Shown: positions 1 to 8,521, numbered from the stretch's first letter. The stretch: 64,000 nt of DNA from an uncultured SAR116 cluster alpha proteobacterium (GCA_902615995.1 CACMRF010000005.1:1-64000); one strand, 5' to 3'. Numbers and translations are program-made. Notes: generated by a model not told the origin, from the letters alone.

Positions 1-157
1 TGTATTGATTATCTAAGTTTCAAAGCAGTTTCAAACTTTTAAAAAAACCAATATAAACAATAGGTTATAAAGTTAGGATTATTGAGTGGGAGTAGTTATT
101 TTATCGTAAGTAACTGATTTTATTTATTTTGTTACTTTCACATTACTTTTACATTCA

Positions 158-176
158 TAAATCAATCGTTGATTTA
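158..176. repeat. Short perfect inverted repeat in the left accessory edge
   Basis: Arms of 8 nt (158-165 and 169-176) flank a 3-nt centre. It lies just upstream of the decayed integrase-like gene. It could be an operator or a leftover recombination site. The A/T-rich background makes chance occurrence quite possible. The rest of 1-205 shows no gene. Confidence 0.3.
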
Positions 177-205
177 CTTAGTCTTTTTTCTTACAGTTAC
201 ACAAA

Positions 206-778
206 ATGTTTCACAAACGTGTGACTACTGAAATTCCTAATAACTCAGAGACTAAGATTTTGTGCTTAAGTAACAGTACATTGCTGAAGTAGAAATACCA
301 ATATTAGAAGAGGCTTGTATATACAAGCGAGGTGAGTATTGGCAGTTTCGTATGTTGTTGCCAAAAGAAAACATATATGTACTTAAATGGCTACGCACAC
401 GTAATAAAGCTACTGCAATTGAAAAGGGTAAAACTGCGTACTTATAAATTTACGCTAATCTACAGCAAGGTAAAACCTACTTCTACCATCGCCACAAAGC
501 TACAAACGCCAACGTGTCATACAAGAACCGCGGCAGCAAACTACACCAAAAGACAATGAAAGAACAGACTTTACACTTATCCGTCCACAGCAACAGTTAC
601 CAAATCAACAAGTTGACAGAGAAAAATACTAAAAATCATCTAAAAGACCACGTTTTGTAGCTGTTGACTATTTGGTTGACATTACGACTGACTAGCAAGT
701 GGGACGCTATAGAAACATTTTTCCCTATATGCATCACATTAAAGCAAACTTAGAAAAAACGCACTGTTCATCTGCTTA
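206..778 (+). pseudogene. Decayed tyrosine-recombinase (integrase) N-terminal region
   Basis: No intact reading frame is present. An ATG at 206 opens a frame that stops at about 290. From about 283 the neighbouring frame continues with residues typical of the N-terminal part of phage/island integrases (GEYWQFRM, then LRTRNKATAIEKGK, then YANLQQGKTYF). That frame contains an in-frame TAA at 445-447 and ends at TAG 658-660. A further stretch up to about 778 (VGRYRNIFPYMHH) may be a more degraded continuation. No catalytic Arg-His-Arg-Tyr domain is visible, so the gene is frameshifted, has an internal stop and is truncated. The family call rests on my recognition of the N-terminal motif pattern; the frameshift and stop are read directly. 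It marks this edge as former mobile or island DNA. Confidence 0.55.
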
Positions 779-831
779 ACAAATATATAATATATAATAA
801 AAGATTGACACATAATAAACGGAGGTGTGAG

Positions 832-942
832 ATGAAACCTGATAAGGAGTTGAAAGCTGAAATGGAAGTAATTCAATAACTGATGGTTAAAATTAAGAAG
901 AACGAACTTGCCAACGTACTGAAAGAAGTAAAGTGTCTTTAG
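832..942 (+). pseudogene. H-NS-like protein fragment with internal stop
   Basis: A good ribosome site (GGAGG at 821-825) and ATG 832 start a short reading frame. It reads like the N-terminal oligomerisation segment of small H-NS-family proteins (MKPDKELKAEMEVIQ, stop, LMVKIKKNELANVLKEVK). A TAA at 877-879 replaces an expected Gln codon (CAA to TAA would do it). The frame ends at TAG 940-942, before any DNA-binding AT-hook domain. A -35-like TTGACA lies at 805-810. The fragment is therefore broken twice. The identification is from motif memory of marine H-NS-like proteins; the stop codons are seen directly. It sits between the integrase remnant and two sugar genes, a usual setting for island silencers. 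Confidence 0.45.
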
Positions 943-949
943 AGGTAGT

Positions 950-1822
950 ATGTGTGATAAAGAAATTGACATAAGAGCTGCTAATAGAAGCGATTGCGAA
1001 GATGTTTATATGTGGCGGAGCGATTTCATCAGTCGCACTATGTCTTTCAATTCGAAAATTCCTTCATACAAAGAGCATATACATTGGTTTAACTCATCTC
1101 TCAATAATGCCAATCGCGAGCTGTATGTTGGCGTGGTAGGTTCAACAAAGATTGGTATCTGCAGATTTGACCGTAATAGAAAGTGTGGTGTGGATGAGGT
1201 GTCAATTAATATAAATCCTAATTTTAGAGGACGTGGTTATGGTAAGCGCCTTTTAGCATCCAGCATTAAATGTTTTCAGAAAATCAAGAAAAACGAGTTA
1301 CTGGCGAGAATTAAACCTAAAAACGTAGTAAGCTTAAAGATTTTTAAATCTTTAGGATTCCAAGAGTTATTTTCAAAAGAAGATATAATTACATTGATTA
1401 AATGCGATAAGAATATTAGTTTTAAAGAGGTGGATGAAAATGACTCAAAAGTGTTGTTTGAACTTCTTAAGCAAAGAGCTCATTCAATTAGCCACAATAT
1501 AACTCCAACGTGGGACGATCATGTGGCATTCGTGAAGGCACATCCATACAGATACTGGGCGATTATTTTGGAGGATGATTTCCCTATTGGTACAATCTAC
1601 TTACAGGATGATAACTCAGTTGGCTTAAATATTAATGAGCCTTCGTTTTATCATGTTTCGCAAGTTTTGAAACACATACGGGCAAAATTTAAACCAACCA
1701 GAGGGATTAAGTCCAAGGTTCCACCATATTTCTATATAAATGTATCATATGGCAACGAAAAGTTAGGTGAAATTTTGATTAATTCTGACGCTGTTCCAAT
1801 TCAAGTATCTTACAAAATTTAA
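950..1822 (+). CDS. GNAT N-acetyltransferase with a second GNAT-like half (PseH-like)
   Basis: The 290-residue protein has two halves. Residues about 5-145 form a GNAT acetyltransferase domain with the acetyl-CoA loop RGRGYGKR at 93-100. Its N-terminal pattern (W-R-x-D, S-R-x-x-S-F, H-x-x-W-F) resembles PseH/FlmH-type enzymes that N-acetylate the UDP-4-amino sugar of the pseudaminic acid pathway. Residues about 146-290 look like a second, divergent acyltransferase-like domain (SHNITPTWDDHVAFVK, then YWAIILEDDFPIGTIYL) without a clear acetyl-CoA loop. AGAGG at 941-945 supports the start at ATG 950. It is followed after 13 nt by the nonulosonate synthase, so both probably act in flagellin or surface glycosylation. 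Base composition looks less AT-rich than the flagellar genes, consistent with transfer. The exact substrate is inferred from context. Confidence 0.65.
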   Translation: MCDKEIDIRAANRSDCEDVYMWRSDFISRTMSFNSKIPSYKEHIHWFNSSLNNANRELYVGVVGSTKIGICRFDRNRKCGVDEVSININPNFRGRGYGKRLLASSIKCFQKIKKNELLARIKPKNVVSLKIFKSLGFQELFSKEDIITLIKCDKNISFKEVDENDSKVLFELLKQRAHSISHNITPTWDDHVAFVKAHPYRYWAIILEDDFPIGTIYLQDDNSVGLNINEPSFYHVSQVLKHIRAKFKPTRGIKSKVPPYFYINVSYGNEKLGEILINSDAVPIQVSYKI

Positions 1823-1835
1823 AAATGGTGCTAAA

Positions 1836-2885
1836 ATGTTTACTGTAGCAAATAGAAAAGTTGGTTTAGGCCATAAGCCCTTCATTATAGCAGAAGTTTC
1901 TGCCAACCACGGTGGTAGTATTCAGCGTGCCAAAGATACAATCTTAGCCGCGAAAAAGTCTGGTGCTGATGCGGTTAAGATACAAACTTACACGCCAGAT
2001 ACGATGACTTTAAACTCAAAAAAACCTGACTTTTTAATAAACGATGGTTTATGGAAAGGGTATGATCTTTATCAACTATATAAAGAGGCTTACACACCAT
2101 TTGAGTGGCATAAGGAGTTGTTTAATTACTCAAAATTGCACAATGTGATTTTGTTTTCAACACCATTTGATGAAACTGCAGTAGACCTTTTACATAGTTT
2201 GGATGTACCCGCTTTTAAAATTGCATCATTTGAAATGACTGACTTACATTTAATCGAATACGCAGCATCAAAAGGTAAGCCCCTGTTTATATCCACTGGA
2301 ATGTCAAATTTAGATGAAATCGGAGACGCACTTGAGTGCTGTTATAGGAATGGAAATAGAGATGTATTGCTATTTCACTGTATCAGCAATTATCCTGCAG
2401 ACCTGAGAACCTCTCACATTGGTGACATGTCGTATATAGCGAAGCAGTTCAAAGTTGAAATAGGTTTATCCGACCATACTACTTCGAACTTAGCATCAGT
2501 TATTGCGGTTGCTAAAGGTGCTTCAGCCATAGAGAAGCATTTTAAATTAGATAAGCAAGATTGTGGTCCAGACTCAAGCTTTTCGATATTACCGGATCAG
2601 CTTAAAAGCCTTTGTATTGACTGTGAAAATGCCTATGAAGCTATTAAATCAAGCCAGCTGAAGCGCGAGACTAGTGAACTTAACAATAAAAAATTCCGGC
2701 GCTCATTATATTTTGTTAATGCTCTTCCGAAGGGAAAAGTCATTTCGGCGAATGATATAAGGCGTGTTCGTCCAGGGTTCGGCTTAGCACCTAAATATTT
2801 TGACTGGGTGGTGGGTCAAACAGTCAATACAGATGTCGAATTTGGTGATGCTGTCACTTTAGATGTACTACAAAAAAATGAGTGA
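1836..2885 (+). CDS. pseI: Pseudaminic acid synthase (NeuB/PseI family)
   Basis: The enzyme condenses a 2,4-diacetamido-6-deoxy sugar with phosphoenolpyruvate to make a nine-carbon nonulosonic acid used on flagellin or capsule. The 349 residues match the family length. An N-terminal TIM barrel begins with IIAEVSANHGG (residues 17-27) and contains VKIQTYTPDTMT, a PseI-like version of the motif, and IGLSDHT and EKHFKLDKQDCGPDSSFS further on. An antifreeze-like SAF domain occupies about 290-349 (GKVISANDIRRVRPGFGLAP). The QTYTPDT and GPDSSFS pattern favours PseI over sialic acid NeuB, but legionaminate synthase cannot be excluded. No pseB, pseC, pseF or pseG is present nearby in the window; they must lie to the left or elsewhere. 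Composition is less AT-rich than neighbours. Confidence 0.8.
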   Translation: MFTVANRKVGLGHKPFIIAEVSANHGGSIQRAKDTILAAKKSGADAVKIQTYTPDTMTLNSKKPDFLINDGLWKGYDLYQLYKEAYTPFEWHKELFNYSKLHNVILFSTPFDETAVDLLHSLDVPAFKIASFEMTDLHLIEYAASKGKPLFISTGMSNLDEIGDALECCYRNGNRDVLLFHCISNYPADLRTSHIGDMSYIAKQFKVEIGLSDHTTSNLASVIAVAKGASAIEKHFKLDKQDCGPDSSFSILPDQLKSLCIDCENAYEAIKSSQLKRETSELNNKKFRRSLYFVNALPKGKVISANDIRRVRPGFGLAPKYFDWVVGQTVNTDVEFGDAVTLDVLQKNE

Positions 2886-3466
2886 ATGGTTTAACACCCA
2901 ACAGAAACATAGCGTATTAACAAGTTGAAGATGACTAACTGAAAGAAATTTATAATAGCGGCGATATATTTAAATTTGGCTATTTTATATGAGAAATTAT
3001 AGCAATAACCTTGAATTAAAGATATGAAGAAATAGTTAATATTTATAAAAATATCAGTAATATTTTTCATGTTTATATCTATATTGCAAATGAAAAAAGT
3101 GAATCTTTGCTGGGTTAGAGCTTTATTTTGATGTAGGTTATTTATCGCTGAAGGGTAAATGTAAAATGGCAGAAATTATTTTTTCTCTTTTAGTTCGAAA
3201 TAAAATTACACCTTCATGAGTTAAGTTTTAATACTTTCGCAATTTTTTTCGAAATAAAAATTGTTGTTTTATGTCATTCAAATGAAATTTGAATATTATT
3301 ATTAGCTTATACTACTAATTGACATTTTTTATTTCTTACGGGTATAACGCATAACATTAAAAACCTACTTATTTAAAAATTATATTTGAAATTCTATCTC
3401 TATTTTCGTCAGCTTGTTAAAACTCATAATATTAATTTTAAATCAAACAAATCTTAGTTAAACACA
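2886..3466. other. Gene-free stretch of about 580 nt
   Basis: No reading frame of useful length with a ribosome site is visible on either strand. The sequence is very AT-rich and separates the less AT-rich sugar genes from the flagellar region, so it is a plausible island boundary. The only signal noted is one sigma-70-like promoter at 3319-3348. Confidence 0.5.
3319..3348 (+). promoter_or_regulatory. Sigma-70-like promoter reading into gene-free DNA
   Basis: TTGACA at 3319-3324 and TATAAC at 3343-3348 are separated by 18 nt. Downstream there is no plus-strand gene, only the 3' end of the minus-strand MaoC gene, so it could drive a small or antisense RNA. In DNA this AT-rich such matches arise by chance. 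Confidence 0.25.
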
Positions 3467-3910
3467 TTAAACACTTTTCTTGATTAAGTATTTTTGAATA
3501 CCTTTAAAAACTAATACCTGATTTTGATTAAGTATTGTTGCTTTCATTTCAATTAAACCCGTTGTTTTTTGAGAAATTAAATTAATGATTTCAAGCTCTG
3601 GGTATAAAGTATCATTCTTATAAACTGGCTTTAAAAATTTACCACTTATTTCAATCATTCCTAATAGGCTATGCCTAACCTCTGTTGGAAAACTTCCTGC
3701 ACCAGCAGCTGTTTGAGACATAACTTGCATTCCATGAGCAAGCATATTTTTATGACCTTTTTGTTTGCAAAATTCTATATCATAGTGAAAAGGATCATTA
3801 TCTCCCGACATCCCCTGGAACATTGAAAAGATACCACTTGTTTGAGTTCTAGAAGGAAGTTTATATTTATCTCCAATACTAAAATCTTCAAAATATTTAT
3901 TTTTAATCAT
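3467..3910 (-). CDS. MaoC-like (R)-enoyl hydratase, hot-dog fold
   Basis: A 147-residue single hot-dog domain protein of the MaoC/(R)-specific enoyl-CoA hydratase family. The hydratase motif is seen as SGDNDPFHYD, with Asp37 and His42 in the expected catalytic places, followed by a conserved LAHGMQVMS segment. These enzymes hydrate or dehydrate acyl thioesters in fatty acid, polyhydroxyalkanoate or related pathways. Here the gene is alone, 30 nt downstream of the sigma-54 activator gene on the same strand, so its substrate cannot be told from context. There is no signal peptide, so it is cytoplasmic. The family is clear, the reaction is inferred. Confidence 0.75.
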   Translation of the reverse strand: MIKNKYFEDFSIGDKYKLPSRTQTSGIFSMFQGMSGDNDPFHYDIEFCKQKGHKNMLAHGMQVMSQTAAGAGSFPTEVRHSLLGMIEISGKFLKPVYKNDTLYPELEIINLISQKTTGLIEMKATILNQNQVLVFKGIQKYLIKKSV

Positions 3911-3940
3911 ATTAAATCAGTTAGTTTGAGAATTGAAAAT

Positions 3941-5074
3941 TTATAAATTACTTTCATTTTTTGTAATTGAGAATTTTTTCATTTTCTCAATTAAGGTTGT
4001 TCTTCTTAGTTTTAAGATGTCTGCTGCATTAGCAATTTTCCCATTAGTTTTTTCTAAAGCAGCTTCAATTAATATTATTTCAATATCTTGTAAATGACGT
4101 CTGATGTCGATTTCATCATAAAAAGTAAACCAATCTTTATAATTATTTGGATGAGGTAGATTATCAATCTTATTTTCTTCATCATCATCAAATTCTACTT
4201 CATCAATTAACTCTGATGTTACATCCCAAATCTCATTTTGTTCTTCAATCGTATTTGGAGCTTTTAACCTTAAGAGGTTTTCAGTAACATTTGTACTCGT
4301 AACTTCTTGACCTTGAAAAAGTATGCATGCTCTTTCAATTAAATTTTTTAATTCTCTTACGTTACCAGGCCAATTATGCCTTGTAAGCGCTGTGATTGCA
4401 TCAGTTGTAAATTTTGGCTTAAATTCATCTTTAGTATCTATATTTTTTAGTAAATTGAACACTAAGTCAGGTATATCATCTCTTCTTTCAGCAAGTGATG
4501 GAACCTGTATAGGTAGTACATTTATTCTAAAAAAAAGATCAGCTCTAAATTCACCGCTTTCAACTTTTTTTTCTAAATCTCTATGAGTTGCACATATAAG
4601 TCTAAGATCAATTTTAATTTCTGTAGATCCTCCAACTCTTTGGATTGTTTTATTTTCAATTGCTCTTAATAGTTTTGCTTGAAGTGCTAATGGCATATCA
4701 CCTATCTCGTCAAGGAACATTGAACCACCACTTGATTGTTCGAACTTACCTTTTCTTAGTTTATCAGCTCCAGTAAATGATCCTTTTTCATGTCCAAATA
4801 ATTCTGATTCCAATAATTCTGATGGAATAGCTGCGCAATTGACAGTTATTAGCGGCCCATTTCTTGGAGAGGAGTTATGAATTGCCCTTGCAATCACGTC
4901 TTTACCAGTTCCAGTTTCTCCAAGTATTAAAGCGGTACTATTCGTTTTGGATATCATTTGAATTAATTTTATTAATTCATCAGTTTGTTTGCTTTTACCA
5001 GAAATTAAACTTCTGACATTAAAGATATTATTCTTTTGGGTTTTATGGTCTGATATTTTGGTGACAGATGCCAT
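3941..5074 (-). CDS. Sigma-54 activator with Fis-type HTH, no receiver (FleQ-like)
   Basis: An AAA+ enhancer-binding protein that remodels sigma-54 RNA polymerase. In 377 residues it has a short N-terminus (about 1-35, no receiver domain), Walker A GETGTGKD at 52-59, the sigma-54 contact loop as GSFTGA at 98-103 (usual form GAFTGA), Walker B MFLDEIGD near 119-126 and a C-terminal Fis-type helix-turn-helix at about 333-372. That HTH resembles FleQ (NAADILKLRRTTLIEKMKK). A long acidic linker lies between the AAA+ core and the HTH. It is divergent from a second activator at 5242 that lacks an HTH. The role as a flagellar class regulator is inferred from location next to the fli genes and several sigma-54 promoters. 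What signal it senses is not visible. Confidence 0.8.
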   Translation of the reverse strand: MASVTKISDHKTQKNNIFNVRSLISGKSKQTDELIKLIQMISKTNSTALILGETGTGKDVIARAIHNSSPRNGPLITVNCAAIPSELLESELFGHEKGSFTGADKLRKGKFEQSSGGSMFLDEIGDMPLALQAKLLRAIENKTIQRVGGSTEIKIDLRLICATHRDLEKKVESGEFRADLFFRINVLPIQVPSLAERRDDIPDLVFNLLKNIDTKDEFKPKFTTDAITALTRHNWPGNVRELKNLIERACILFQGQEVTSTNVTENLLRLKAPNTIEEQNEIWDVTSELIDEVEFDDDEENKIDNLPHPNNYKDWFTFYDEIDIRRHLQDIEIILIEAALEKTNGKIANAADILKLRRTTLIEKMKKFSITKNESNL

Positions 5075-5199
5075 TAATGTGTCAAAATTTTGTAATTAAT
5101 TATAATTATTCACATAATGTCATAAAACTGACTCAATAAAAAGGTTTTTTTGAAATATTTTCCCTTAAATAATTAAGTCTATAATTAAAATTTTTGTTT

Positions 5200-5215
5200 T
5201 GGCAAACTTCTTGCT
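5200..5215 (+). promoter_or_regulatory. Sigma-54 promoter before the second activator and fliE-fliJ
   Basis: TGG at 5200-5202 and TTGC at 5211-5214 with the exact GG-N10-GC spacing (GG 5201-5202, GC 5213-5214). It lies about 27 nt before the ATG at 5242. The close match and position make it a strong candidate for the operon starting with the HTH-less activator and continuing to fliJ. Confidence 0.75.
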
Positions 5216-5241
5216 TCTGAGTTCGTATTAAGGAGTTATTT

Positions 5242-6426
5242 ATGAATCATGTAATAATTATAGGTAAAAATTTAAATATATTTGAAGATTTAAGTAATTT
5301 TTTTGAAAATAGAAATATATCAATAATTAAACCTAATGAAAATAATGATTTACCAAACCTTTCAGGAATAGCCTTGAGTGGATTAAATATTGAAACAATC
5401 ATTTGTTCTAAAGAATATGAAAAAAATTTAGGTGGCCAAGAAAAACTACAAGCTTTTGCAAGAGAAAACAAAATAAAAAAAATTATTATTATTTCAGAAG
5501 ATAAAAACATAGAAGATTATACTATTCTACATGAACTAGGTGGAGCTCTAAAGAGATTAACGTTTAATGATATTTATCATAAAATAACAAAAGAGATTAT
5601 CTTTCATTGTTGTGTTACAGATAATTCTTATTCAGCAGGTGATGAAAAGACCTTTGAACTGCTAAGTTTGTCAAGAAGAGTAGCATTAACTGATGTAACA
5701 GTATTCATTAATGGACCAACTGGATCTGGTAAAGAAGTTCTAGCAAATTATTTACATGAATATTCTCCAAGAAAAAATGAACCATTTGTTGCGGTAAATT
5801 GTGCTGCAATTCCAGAAAACATGTTAGAAGCAATTCTTTTTGGTCATGAAAAAGGTGCTTTTACAGGAGCCTCGTATGCAAATAAGGGGATTTTTAGAGC
5901 TGCTGATAAAGGTACTTTGTTATTAGATGAAATTTCTGAGATGCCTTTATCTTTGCAAGCAAAATTATTACGTGTTTTACAAGAAAAAAAGGTAACTCCT
6001 GTTGGTGGTCAAAGGGATATTGAAATTGATGTAAGAGTTTTAGCTACTTCTAATAGAGATATGGTAACTGAGGTAAAGCAATCTAGATTTAGAGAAGATT
6101 TGTATTACAGATTAAATGTATTTCCTCTTCAAACAAAAAATTTAAAAGATAGAAAGGATGATATTTTCCCTATAGCTTTAAAAATTTTAGAGAAACATTG
6201 TAAAGAAAAACAAATACCAATAATTTCTTCAGAAGCACAAGAAGTTATTCTTAATCACGATTGGCCAGGTAATGTAAGAGAATTAGAAAATACATTACAG
6301 AGAGCACTTGTGTTATGCGAAGGCGATAAGATAACAAAAACTTCAATTATGATTGACAAATCTCTTAACAACATGTCATCAGATGGTCAGGTTGAGAGTT
6401 TTAGTAATAGATACAATTATGCATAA
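5242..6426 (+). CDS. Sigma-54 activator lacking a DNA-binding domain (FlbD-like)
   Basis: A 394-residue AAA+ activator. Residues about 1-125 look like a degenerate receiver-type fold without a recognisable phospho-acceptor set. The AAA+ core has Walker A GPTGSGKE at 158-165, GAFTGA at 205-210, Walker B LLLDEISEM near 226-234 and the NWPGNVREL-type motif as HDWPGNVRELEN. The protein ends about 25-40 residues after the core (the tail includes MIDKSLNNMSSDGQ) and has no Fis-type helix-turn-helix, unlike FlbD. It has its own sigma-54 promoter and precedes fliE by 24 nt. It may act from solution or by mixing with the HTH-bearing activator encoded divergently. The flagellar role is inferred from position. 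The missing HTH is seen directly, assuming no frameshift. Confidence 0.8.
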   Translation: MNHVIIIGKNLNIFEDLSNFFENRNISIIKPNENNDLPNLSGIALSGLNIETIICSKEYEKNLGGQEKLQAFARENKIKKIIIISEDKNIEDYTILHELGGALKRLTFNDIYHKITKEIIFHCCVTDNSYSAGDEKTFELLSLSRRVALTDVTVFINGPTGSGKEVLANYLHEYSPRKNEPFVAVNCAAIPENMLEAILFGHEKGAFTGASYANKGIFRAADKGTLLLDEISEMPLSLQAKLLRVLQEKKVTPVGGQRDIEIDVRVLATSNRDMVTEVKQSRFREDLYYRLNVFPLQTKNLKDRKDDIFPIALKILEKHCKEKQIPIISSEAQEVILNHDWPGNVRELENTLQRALVLCEGDKITKTSIMIDKSLNNMSSDGQVESFSNRYNYA

Positions 6427-6450
6427 ATTAGTTAGTTAAAAGGATTTAGC

Positions 6451-6759
6451 ATGTCAAAAATAAATGGAAATTTAATACAGAATAACTTAAGAGCAGATGT
6501 TTTAAATAAGGCATCAAAAGTATTGGATAACAAAAGTTCTGTTGACTTCAGTTCAAAAATTCATGACGCAATAAAAGAAGTTGCAGACTCTCAAGTTAAA
6601 GCTAACCAAATTACTAGAGATTATGAATTAGGAAAAGAAACTGATCTTACAAAAGTTGTTATGCAACAACAAGTAGCAAATATTGCTTTTCAATTAACAT
6701 TAAACGTAAGAAATAAAGTTTTAAGTTCATATAAAGATATTATGAACATGCCAGTATAA
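6451..6759 (+). CDS. fliE: Flagellar hook-basal body protein FliE
   Basis: FliE joins the MS ring to the rod. The 102-residue length is normal, and the C-terminal half shows the usual pattern (KVVMQQQVANIAFQLTLNVRNKVLSSYKDIMNMPV), close to the rod-family consensus ending in YQEIMRMPV. The N-terminal half is low in conservation, as in other FliE proteins. It follows the activator gene by 24 nt and precedes fliF by 21 nt, the classic fliE-fliF pair, and is probably transcribed from the sigma-54 site at 5200. It is exported through the flagellar secretion apparatus. Confidence 0.88.
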   Translation: MSKINGNLIQNNLRADVLNKASKVLDNKSSVDFSSKIHDAIKEVADSQVKANQITRDYELGKETDLTKVVMQQQVANIAFQLTLNVRNKVLSSYKDIMNMPV

Positions 6760-6780
6760 TAATAGATAGAGGATAAAATT

Positions 6781-8496
6781 ATGGCTGACACAACTGGAAC
6801 AGAGATAACAAACACAAATATAGGAATTCTATCTAGAATTTCTGGAATATTTTCTAATGTTAAAAAATTAAGGTCAGATCCTGCAGTTCAAAAATCAGTC
6901 CCTCTAGCTTTTGGAATAATTGTAACTTTTGTTGGGATTATTGCTTTTTATTTAATGCAAAAGCCAGAAATGACAACTTTATTTTCTTCTCTACCAGAAA
7001 ACGAAAAGTCTGCAGTTTTTGACGCACTTAAGCAAAATGGTGTAGATGTTTCATTAAATTCTGCAACTGGAGAAGTTATTGTTCCTGTTGATGATTATCA
7101 TAATTCAAAAATGTTATTAGCATCACAAGGATTACCTTCTTCTGTACCAGATGGTTATTCTTCTTTAAATGACATGCCAATGGGAACGAGTAGATCTGTA
7201 GAAGCAGTAAAAATTAAACAAACTCTTGAAGCTGAGTTATCAAAATCATTAAATTTCATTTCTGGAATTTCATCTGCAAGAGTCCATCTTGCAATCCCAG
7301 AAAAAACTGTTTTTGCTCGTGAAACAGCTTTACCTTCTGCTTCAGTCTTTGTTAGGTTAGCATTAGGACGGACCTTAGGAAGGCAACAAATTCAATCAAT
7401 TGTTCATTTAGTATCCTCATCAGTACCAAATCTTCCATCTGAAAATGTTACAGTAATTGATCAATTTGGCGAATTATTGTCAAAGCCAAAAATAAATAAT
7501 AATATCTCTACATCAGAAGAACAAATAATTCAACAAATGAAGCTAGGTGAAATTTATAGATCGAAAGTTATTTCTCTTTTAACACCAATGATAGGTGCTG
7601 GAAATGTGAAAGCAGAAGTAAATGTAGATATGAATTTTACAAAAAAAGAGATTACCGAAGAGTTAGTTGACCCAGAAGGTAATGCTATAAGAAGTGAACA
7701 AAATACCTTAGATGAATCAGGAGACGCTGAAGCACAAGGGATTCCAGGTGCATTAGCAAATCAGCCGCCACTTAAACCAGACTTGAAACAAGATGCTCCG
7801 AATGCTAAAGGAGGAATAGGTAACATAAAGTCAAGAAGTCAATCAACAGTTAAAAATTATGAAGTAAGCAAAAAAGTTGAAACAACGTTACCTCAAGTTG
7901 GTCAAGTGACAAAAATAAAAGCTGCAGTTGTTATAAGAGAAAATAAAATAACTTCAGAAGATGGAACTGTTTCATTTGAAAAAGTTGATCCAAAAAGACT
8001 AGAAGAAATTAAGTTACTAGTTATGGAAACGCTCGGTTTTGATGAAAATAGAGGTGATAGTATAACTGTGAAAAGTAGCCCTTTTGTAGACACATTAGAA
8101 CCTATTTCTATTCCTTGGTATGAAAGTGGGACATTTAAAGAATTATCCAAACAACTTGGTATGATATTAATTTTTGCTATAATTACATTTGGAGCTTTAC
8201 TACCCTTATTAAGAAGAGTAATAGTTCCTGCATCATTTTCTTCGGGTGCTCCTGCTATGAGTGATGGTGATTTTGAAGAAGATTTAGATAAAGTTGAAGT
8301 TCAAGAAGGTGACACTTTGGAAGATATTAAAGCAAAGTTAAAACCAAAAAAACAAGCAATATCAGCAGAGATGTTGGATACCGCAAACACTTATGATGAT
8401 AAAGTAGCTGTTATTAGAATGATTGTAGGAGATCAAGCTGGTAGAGTATCAAATGTATTTAAAAATATGATGAAAGATCAACCAATAGACAATTAA
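6781..8496 (+). CDS. fliF: Flagellar MS-ring protein FliF
   Basis: FliF forms the membrane and supramembrane ring on which the motor is built. The 571 residues include a first membrane segment at about 41-60 and a second at about 452-472. Between them lie the periplasmic ring-building domains (EKSAVFDALKQNGVDVSL; ARVHLAIPEKTVF; SVTVIDQFGELL-like). The short acidic C-terminus binds FliG, which is encoded next after 25 nt. Length and domain order are normal. The periplasmic linker around residues 300-350 is rich in Asn, Gln and Gly and varies in the family. Confidence 0.93.
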   Translation: MADTTGTEITNTNIGILSRISGIFSNVKKLRSDPAVQKSVPLAFGIIVTFVGIIAFYLMQKPEMTTLFSSLPENEKSAVFDALKQNGVDVSLNSATGEVIVPVDDYHNSKMLLASQGLPSSVPDGYSSLNDMPMGTSRSVEAVKIKQTLEAELSKSLNFISGISSARVHLAIPEKTVFARETALPSASVFVRLALGRTLGRQQIQSIVHLVSSSVPNLPSENVTVIDQFGELLSKPKINNNISTSEEQIIQQMKLGEIYRSKVISLLTPMIGAGNVKAEVNVDMNFTKKEITEELVDPEGNAIRSEQNTLDESGDAEAQGIPGALANQPPLKPDLKQDAPNAKGGIGNIKSRSQSTVKNYEVSKKVETTLPQVGQVTKIKAAVVIRENKITSEDGTVSFEKVDPKRLEEIKLLVMETLGFDENRGDSITVKSSPFVDTLEPISIPWYESGTFKELSKQLGMILIFAIITFGALLPLLRRVIVPASFSSGAPAMSDGDFEEDLDKVEVQEGDTLEDIKAKLKPKKQAISAEMLDTANTYDDKVAVIRMIVGDQAGRVSNVFKNMMKDQPIDN

Positions 8497-8521
8497 AACA
8501 TAAATAGAGATAGGATATAAA

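Noticed and set aside
332..559. A 75-residue plus-strand reading frame
   Set aside because: It overlaps the integrase-like remnant in a different frame. The neighbouring frame (1 nt earlier) carries the recognisable integrase motif, so this frame is a shadow.
3941..6426. NtrC/DctD two-component regulators of nitrogen or C4-dicarboxylate
   Set aside because: Neither protein has a full receiver plus HTH, no histidine kinase is adjacent, and both flank flagellar genes; a flagellar role fits better.
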